Origin: Hadesarchaea archaeon
GTDB taxonomy: Archaea; Hadarchaeota; Hadarchaeia; Hadarchaeales; Hadarchaeaceae
Assembly: GCA_014361095.1 (NCBI GenBank)
Contig: JACIWF010000041.1
Coordinates: 1 to 9,886 of the forward strand
Length of the DNA stretch: 9,886 nucleotides
Direction of reading: 5' to 3'
Positions 5,780 to 9,886 of this stretch are shown here, piece by piece. How positions within the stretch are numbered: the first letter of the stretch is position 1; every line of letters starts with the position of its first letter. The position numbers and the translations under genes were made by a program. The notes under the pieces were generated by a model. The model had not been told where the DNA came from. It did not search any database and was given only the letters and a program-made list of their open reading frames with translations.

Positions 5780-7684
5780 ATGGCGGCCCTGATCCGGGAG
5801 ATCATACTGGAGAACTTCATGTCCCACGAGTACTCGAGGATTCCGCTCAAGTCGGGGCTCAACATCATCGTCGGGCCCAACGGGGCGGGTAAGTCCTCGA
5901 TACTTCTTGGGCTGGCGGTGGCGCTGGGGCAGACCTACACCGAGCGCTCGCGCCGCCTCAGCGACCTGATCAGGAGGGGCAAGGAGCTGGGCCGCGTCAG
6001 CGTTGTTTTCGATAATTCGGTGAGGGATGGAAAGAGGCCGATCGCGAGCATAAATTCCGACACCATCGTCCTCTCCCGCTACCTGAGCCGGGATGGCAAC
6101 TACTGGCATGAGATTAACTCGCGGGCCTCGACCAAAGGCGAGGTCATGCACCTGCTGCGGCGGCTGTCGATAAACCCGGACAACATGCTCATCATCATGC
6201 ACCAGAGCATGATCGATGTCTTCGGGGCCATAGACAGCAAGGAGAGGCTGAAGGTGGTGGAGGAGGTCGTCGGGCTGAAGGAGTACCGGGACATGATCCT
6301 GGAGGCCCGGGAGAAGCTTTCCCACAGCCTCAGCGAGGAGGAGGCGGTAAAGAGCCTGCTGGAGAAGGCCCAGGAGACACTGCGCTACTGGGAGGGAGAG
6401 TACCAGCGCTTCAGGAGGAAACAGGAACTGGGGTCGAGGAAGCTCGAGCTTGAGGTTGAGCTGGCTTGGTCGAAGTTCTTCCGGCAGATGGAGTCGGTGA
6501 GCAACCTCGAGCAGAGGCTGAGCGAGCTGGAGGGGGAGCTGAAGGAGATCAAGAAAGATTTGGCCAGAAGTTCCCGTGACGAGCAGGCCCTGGAGAAGAA
6601 GTTGAAGGAACTCGACTTCGAGATTGATTCAACCTATCAGAGGCTCATCGAGCAGGAGAGGGCCCACGCCGAGGCCGAGACGCGCGGCAAGATCCTGGAG
6701 AGTTTGGGTAAGACCTTCCAGAGGGTCAGGTCGGATTTCAAGGAGATCCTGGCTGGATTTGAGTCTGACCTGAAGCGGGCCCGCCTGGCAGCGACGGAGG
6801 CCGTGGAGAGGCTGAAGGAGACCCGTTCCAAGCTGGTTGCGGCCAAGAAGGAGAGCGAGCAGGCGAAGGAGGCCTACATCAACGCCAGGGTCAGGGGAGC
6901 GGTTCTCGGCCTCAAGCGTGAGCTGCTGGAGAAGGACATCTCCGAGGTTCAGTCGGAGCTGAGGAGGGCCAGGCGTGAGCTCGAGGAGATCGAGGCCGAG
7001 GCCAGCAAAATTGGGCCTAGGGTGGAGACCAAGAGAAAGCCGCAGGAGGTCATGGATGAGCTGAAGGCGACCAACATCCAGCTGGCCAGCCTCGCCGATG
7101 TTTCACCCGATGTCGAGCGGATGTATCTCAGCTACCAGAACACGTTGAAGGAGCTGCAGGCGAAGGCAGAGATCGCTGCGGCCAACCGAAAGCGAGCCCT
7201 CGAGGAGCTTGACCTGCGCCGGCAGAAGTGGAGGAGCGAGATCAACAAGCTGCTGCGCGAGGTCCGGGTGAGGTACCAGGAGATCCTGAGGAGGGTCAAC
7301 GCCACCGGCGATGTCAGGCTGGAGAACCCCGACGACATCGACGAGGCGGGGCTGCAGCTGCTGGTGGGCTTCAGGGGCGCCGAGCCGCAGGTGCTGGATC
7401 CCCACACGCAGAGCGGCGGCGAGCGCACCACGGCGATCATGTGCTTTCTGTTGTCGCTTCAGCAGAGGATAAAGTCGCCGATCCGGGCCATAGATGAGTT
7501 CGAGATGCACATGGACCCGAAGAACCGGGAGCAGATGATGACCGAGATCCTCAACTCCATGAAGGATGAGGAGGCGCAGTACATCGTCATCACTCCCGGC
7601 AGACTGGTGAACGTGGAGGGGGTCCCGAACGTGATAACGGTTCAGAACATCGCTGGCCTGTCCAGCGTCAAGGTGGCCGCCTAG
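5780..7684 (+). CDS. Short SMC-family ATPase with SMC5/SMC6-like motifs
   Basis: This is a 634-residue ABC-type SMC ATPase; dimers of such proteins trap or bridge DNA using ATP. The N-terminal head (1-170) has Walker A GPNGAGKSS (32-40) and a Q-loop at Q142 (IIMHQSM). The C-terminal head (about 505-634) has signature QSGGER (544-549), Walker B with D572-E573, and D-loop MDPKNR (578-583). Several details match SMC5/6 rather than ScpAB-type SMC or Rad50: ENFMSHEY near the start and IDEFEMHMD in Walker B recall SMC6, while QSGGER and QYIVITPGRL (600-609) recall SMC5. The roughly 335 residues between are mostly heptad-rich helix (about 170-410 and 440-505), far below the roughly 1000 of a full SMC including its hinge. 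I see no hinge-like globular domain and no CXXC hook; C555 is the only cysteine. ATG at 5780 fits the promoter. It is the first gene of a three-gene operon. Confidence 0.88.
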   Translation: MAALIREIILENFMSHEYSRIPLKSGLNIIVGPNGAGKSSILLGLAVALGQTYTERSRRLSDLIRRGKELGRVSVVFDNSVRDGKRPIASINSDTIVLSRYLSRDGNYWHEINSRASTKGEVMHLLRRLSINPDNMLIIMHQSMIDVFGAIDSKERLKVVEEVVGLKEYRDMILEAREKLSHSLSEEEAVKSLLEKAQETLRYWEGEYQRFRRKQELGSRKLELEVELAWSKFFRQMESVSNLEQRLSELEGELKEIKKDLARSSRDEQALEKKLKELDFEIDSTYQRLIEQERAHAEAETRGKILESLGKTFQRVRSDFKEILAGFESDLKRARLAATEAVERLKETRSKLVAAKKESEQAKEAYINARVRGAVLGLKRELLEKDISEVQSELRRARRELEEIEAEASKIGPRVETKRKPQEVMDELKATNIQLASLADVSPDVERMYLSYQNTLKELQAKAEIAAANRKRALEELDLRRQKWRSEINKLLREVRVRYQEILRRVNATGDVRLENPDDIDEAGLQLLVGFRGAEPQVLDPHTQSGGERTTAIMCFLLSLQQRIKSPIRAIDEFEMHMDPKNREQMMTEILNSMKDEEAQYIVITPGRLVNVEGVPNVITVQNIAGLSSVKVAA

Positions 7685-8476
7685 ATGAAGGAGCGACAGG
7701 AGCTGCTGCAGCGCATTGTGGAGCTCTGCGACTCGGTGAGGAAGAGCGGGCTGGATCCATTTGACGTTGAGGTCAGGGAGTTCTTCGACCGACTCAGGGA
7801 GCTACTGCCCAAGCTGAAGACCAACGAGGAGCTCTACCTCGATGTTCAGGCGGTGCTCGGGCTGGCCGACGTCATCTTCCAGCAGGGTGAGTGGATCAAG
7901 CACAAGTCCTCCTTGCTATACTTGGACCCGCTGCTGATCACGCTCAAGCTCTACGCGCTTCAGCCGAGGGATCTTGCCGAGGTGCTCGTCCGCGCCTGGC
8001 ACCCGATCATCGATCTCGAGAGTTTGTCCCTGCCCGCGATCAGGGAGGGCCTCGACTACTGGCGCAACCTGCCCGGGCTTGACGAGCGGTTCAAGGAGCT
8101 GGAGGTCGCCGAGGTCATGACCGGTGAGATAGCGCGCCGGGAGCTGGCCAAGATGGGGATACTCAGCGACGAGGACCTCACCGCCCTCCTCGACCGAACC
8201 TGGAGGGAGCTGAAGGAGGCGGTCGGGAAAAAGGAGTTCATCTCCTACTGGAAGTTCATTCAGGGTAAGAGCTTTGAGGAGACGGTCTTCCGGGCCTGGC
8301 TGGTCAGCTTCCTGGTGAGCTACGGCTACGCCACGCTGGATATAGACCCGCTCGAGGAGGAGATCAACCTGAGGCCGCTGCCGAAGCCGCAGGTGCTGGA
8401 GAACGTGGCGACGTTTTCCGTCCCCATTGCCATCAGCCGCGAGGAGTGGCTGAAGAGGAGGAAGAAGCTTGCCTGA
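7685..8476 (+). CDS. Kleisin subunit, Nse4/ScpA-like
   Basis: The 263-residue protein should bridge the two heads of the SMC dimer. The N-terminal part has kleisin features: LDPFDVEVREFFDRL (23-37), then a long helix ending in KHKSSLLYLDPLL (72-84), which resembles the 'LLxxKSRLL' element of ScpA that contacts the SMC neck. The C-terminal winged helix (about 190-232) reads FIQGKSFEETV (191-201), then VSFLVSYG (207-214); I recall the Nse4 C-terminal domain as SFxQTVENxFxLSFLVRDG, so this is closer to Nse4 than to ScpA. Middle residues 90-185 are helical and acidic and probably bind the KITE protein. The ATG directly follows the SMC stop (TAGATG, no gap), with AGGTGG 8 bases before it inside the SMC gene. 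It overlaps the next gene by 8 bases. The kleisin assignment is by motif and context; the Nse4 affinity is from memory. Confidence 0.75.
   Translation: MKERQELLQRIVELCDSVRKSGLDPFDVEVREFFDRLRELLPKLKTNEELYLDVQAVLGLADVIFQQGEWIKHKSSLLYLDPLLITLKLYALQPRDLAEVLVRAWHPIIDLESLSLPAIREGLDYWRNLPGLDERFKELEVAEVMTGEIARRELAKMGILSDEDLTALLDRTWRELKEAVGKKEFISYWKFIQGKSFEETVFRAWLVSFLVSYGYATLDIDPLEEEINLRPLPKPQVLENVATFSVPIAISREEWLKRRKKLA
8457..8461 (+). promoter_or_regulatory. Ribosome binding site supporting the TTG start of the KITE gene
   Basis: GGAGG lies inside the end of the kleisin gene, 7 bases before the TTG at 8469-8471. There is no ATG or GTG in frame until residue 27, which would remove the first helix of the winged-helix fold, so the TTG is the most likely start. 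Confidence 0.6.
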
Positions 8477-9071
8477 GGCCCCGGATGTCGTTGAGCTCAG
8501 GGAGAAGCTGGCGCGGGCGGCCCAGCTGCTCTTCTTCAGGCATCACATGCAGCCCGGGGCCAAGGCCTGGGAGCTGCGGCGGGCGCTGGGAAGGGACTAC
8601 GAGCAGATCCTGAAGCTGCTGGACGCCGAGCTGGAGAAGCTGGGGCTGACGGTGAAGAGGGTCAGTGAAGGTGAGGAACCTTCGGAATCGGATCGCTACT
8701 TCATCACCCTGCGCGGCCATCCCAAGCTCTCGGACGCACGCACGTTCGGGTGGCGGGTGGACGACATGGCGATGCTCACCGTGGCGCTGGCCCACATCCT
8801 CTCCCGCGGGGGCAAGGCGCCGCTGAAGGAGGTCGAGCGCATCCTGCAGGAGAAGTTTCCCCGCTGGCGGGTGGAGGCGACGATCGACCGCTTCATCAGA
8901 CGGGGCTACCTCTCCGAGGACGATCAGGGGCTGCTTTACTTGGGCTGGCGGGCGATGGCGGAGGTTGACCAGAGGGCGCTGCTGGGGCTGCTGCTGGGAA
9001 AGGAGAAGGCCGAGGAAGCTGAGGCCGAGGGAGAGGAACCGGAGAAGGAGCCGGACAGCGGAACAACATAA
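8469..9071 (+). CDS. Tandem winged-helix (KITE) subunit of the SMC complex, MAGE/Nse3-like
   Basis: The 200-residue protein fits the KITE superfamily (ScpB, MukE, Nse1, Nse3/MAGE), which dimerise and bind the kleisin. The first winged helix is about residues 11-83: a helix with LFFRHHMQPGAKAWELRRAL, then LDAELEKLGLTVKRV and a strand RYFITLRG. The second is about 97-168: DDMAMLTVALAHILSRGGKAP, a helix KEVERIL, then RRGYLSEDDQGLLYLGWRAMAE. The last part resembles the MAGE pattern of a conserved YL followed later by W-GPRA-x-AE, and the ALAHIL..GG stretch resembles the MAGE 'L.VIL..GG'. There are no cysteines, so it lacks the RING of Nse1. Residues 177-198 form a highly acidic tail. It starts at a TTG overlapping the kleisin stop, implying translational coupling. 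ScpB or a fast-evolving homologue is the main alternative. Confidence 0.7.
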   Translation: MPEAPDVVELREKLARAAQLLFFRHHMQPGAKAWELRRALGRDYEQILKLLDAELEKLGLTVKRVSEGEEPSESDRYFITLRGHPKLSDARTFGWRVDDMAMLTVALAHILSRGGKAPLKEVERILQEKFPRWRVEATIDRFIRRGYLSEDDQGLLYLGWRAMAEVDQRALLGLLLGKEKAEEAEAEGEEPEKEPDSGTT

Positions 9072-9528
9072 TTTATCAGCGGAAATGCGAATTCCAGCAC
9101 CAAGGCTGATGATCTGGCTGCTGATGAGCTTATAATGCTAAAAAACGGCCAGGTTTAAAAAATTGGCGAGGTTAGTTGGGGAAAATTAACACACGCTTTC
9201 TGTGGTGGTAGAATGCGGCTTCCCGCCCTCTGCCGTACTTCGCCAAAGAGCAAATTTTGAAGGACCAGACCTTACAAGCGAGGATTTTAGTTCTCCTTGA
9301 AGACTGCAAGTAGACATGGAGCCGTAGTCCCTAACGAAGATACAACGCCCTTCAATGTCTCTCGCAAGCTTTGGTCCCTAGGTCCAAACTCGACAGCGAA
9401 TGTTCCATGGGCCTCTTTTATCCTAAAGGCTTTGGACCGTCAAGTTCACATCGAAAATCGCGCAACACTTTCCGCAGGCTATACAATCCCATCTTTTCAC
9501 TCTTCCTAATGGAATCAGAGACTTCATG
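9072..9528. other. Gene-less convergent intergenic stretch
   Basis: About 457 bases lie between the convergent ends of the KITE and glycosyltransferase genes. Near 9112-9130 there are two TGATGA hexamers 9 bases apart, but no matching D boxes for a C/D RNA. A TATA-like CTTATAATG lies at 9129-9137 with nothing recognisable downstream. Two runs of six A (9140-9145, 9157-9162) read as T6 on the minus strand and might help stop minus-strand transcripts, although they are about 370 bases past the glycosyltransferase stop. The longest frames, a 70-codon plus frame at 9297-9509 and a 60-codon minus frame ending near 9190, have no motif I know. The stretch could be decayed coding DNA. Confidence 0.4.
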
Positions 9529-9886
9529 TTAAGCTGCAGCCTTTCGAGCCAAATCGTAAGGAGCCGGTATCGTGCCGGAAACGTCGAAGGAATTTATGGT
9601 AGTTCTGTACAGCCAAAGATATTCCTCGACCATCCTCTCCGCCCCAAACTTTTCCTCGACGTACTCTCTGCAGGTCATAGGTTCTATGTGCTCCACCTCT
9701 CTCACGGCCTCGCACATGGCATGCAGGTCATCCACGACATAGCCTGAAATTCCGTTCTGGATCACCTCAGGGACAGCACCTTTCCTGAACCCGATCACGG
9801 GAGTTCCGCAAGCCATGGCCTCCGTCATAACTAGGCCAAATGGCTCCTCATAGATCGATGTGAAGAGTAAACACTTTGCATTTGCC
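9529..9886 (-). CDS. Glycosyltransferase family 4-type protein, C-terminal part (5' end beyond the window)
   Basis: The last 118 codons of a retaining glycosyltransferase with the GT-B fold are present; the frame stays open to the window edge, so the N-terminal acceptor-binding domain and the start lie outside. The visible part carries the donor-nucleotide EX7E motif (EPFGLVMTE) followed by AMACGTPVIGF and GAVPEVIQNGISGYVVDD, all hallmarks of the GT4 C-terminal domain, then the terminal helix AERMVEEYLWLYR that folds back in this family. Such enzymes transfer sugar from a nucleotide sugar to lipid, glycan or protein acceptors at the cytoplasmic membrane face; the substrate is not readable here. 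About 19 residues after that helix are not typical and may be a lineage-specific tail. It is convergent with the SMC operon, with lower GC (30/60 at 9601-9660). Confidence 0.9.
   Translation of the reverse strand, partial: ANAKCLLFTSIYEEPFGLVMTEAMACGTPVIGFRKGAVPEVIQNGISGYVVDDLHAMCEAVREVEHIEPMTCREYVEEKFGAERMVEEYLWLYRTTINSFDVSGTIPAPYDLARKAAA

Noticed and set aside
5711..6325. Upstream extension of the minus-strand ORF 5006-6325, antisense to the SMC gene
   Set aside because: The extension is rich in D, P, Q, H, R and L with no fold-like pattern, typical of the antisense of a GC-rich gene. The SMC frame has unmistakable motifs, and a GAGGT supports a start at 5710.
7103..7510. Long minus-strand ORFs inside the SMC gene C-terminal half
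   Set aside because: They mirror the conserved ABC head (signature, Walker B) and show no independent signal or promoter.
5780..7684. Rad50 or RecN identity for the SMC-family protein
   Set aside because: No CXXC hook, and the QSGGER, IDEFEMHMD and QYIVITP motifs fit SMC5/6. The kleisin and KITE neighbours are not found with Rad50, which pairs with Mre11.
9112..9130. Possible C/D box RNA from two TGATGA hexamers
   Set aside because: The hexamers are only 9 bases apart and there are no D/D' boxes at guide-length spacing; the pattern is a short local repeat.
9297..9509. 70-codon plus-strand ORF
   Set aside because: No motif, no well-placed promoter or ribosome binding site, and competing open frames on the other strand.
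1..9886. CRISPR arrays, tRNA or rRNA genes, complete insertion sequences
   Set aside because: I saw no regularly spaced direct repeats, no tRNA-like T-arm or CCA end, no rRNA signature and no intact transposase.

Overview
The window looks like part of a thermophilic archaeal chromosome. TATA-like elements sit about 25-35 bases before most starts, which fits leaderless or very short-leader transcripts. Zinc ribbons occur at the ends of several proteins, AGG/AGA dominates the arginine codons of the central genes, and the chromosome-maintenance proteins are of archaeal/eukaryotic rather than bacterial style. I cannot fix the lineage; a member of the Thermoproteota (TACK) or a related uncultured group is my guess.

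Layout: positions 51-1109 (minus) encode an iron-dependent alcohol dehydrogenase family protein, with a possible 57-residue ORF just upstream. About 490 bases without a supportable gene follow. Two minus-strand genes (1770-3341 and 3399-3797) encode a membrane-anchored transglutaminase-fold protein and a YbjQ/DUF74-like protein, which end in nearly the same zinc ribbon. On the plus strand come a small membrane-anchored coiled-coil protein (4033-4317) and an HhH-GPD DNA glycosylase relative with an altered active site (4376-5002). An unrecognised 234-residue protein (5006-5710, minus) converges on the glycosylase and is divergent from the main feature.

That feature is a tightly packed three-gene operon (5780-9071, plus). 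It encodes a short SMC ATPase with SMC5/SMC6-like motifs, a kleisin whose C-terminus resembles Nse4, and a tandem winged-helix (KITE) protein resembling the MAGE/Nse3 fold. The genes abut or overlap (0-base gap, then an 8-base overlap), as expected for subunits of one complex. I read this as a minimal archaeal SMC5/6-like complex: ATPase, kleisin bridge and KITE subunit. The SMC protein has only about 335 residues between its two head halves, with no room for a normal hinge and no CXXC hook. The divergent unknown gene shares a 69-base intergenic region and probably one TATA element with the operon, and the glycosylase relative lies beyond it, so the middle of the window may be a DNA repair or DNA-surveillance island.

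Right end: 9072-9528 holds no convincing gene, and 9529-9886 (minus) is the C-terminal part of a GT4-type glycosyltransferase that continues past the window edge. The ends have lower GC than the centre (hand counts of single 60-base lines: 28/60 at 61-120, 37/60 at 6241-6300, 30/60 at 9601-9660), so the outer genes may have a different history from the middle block.
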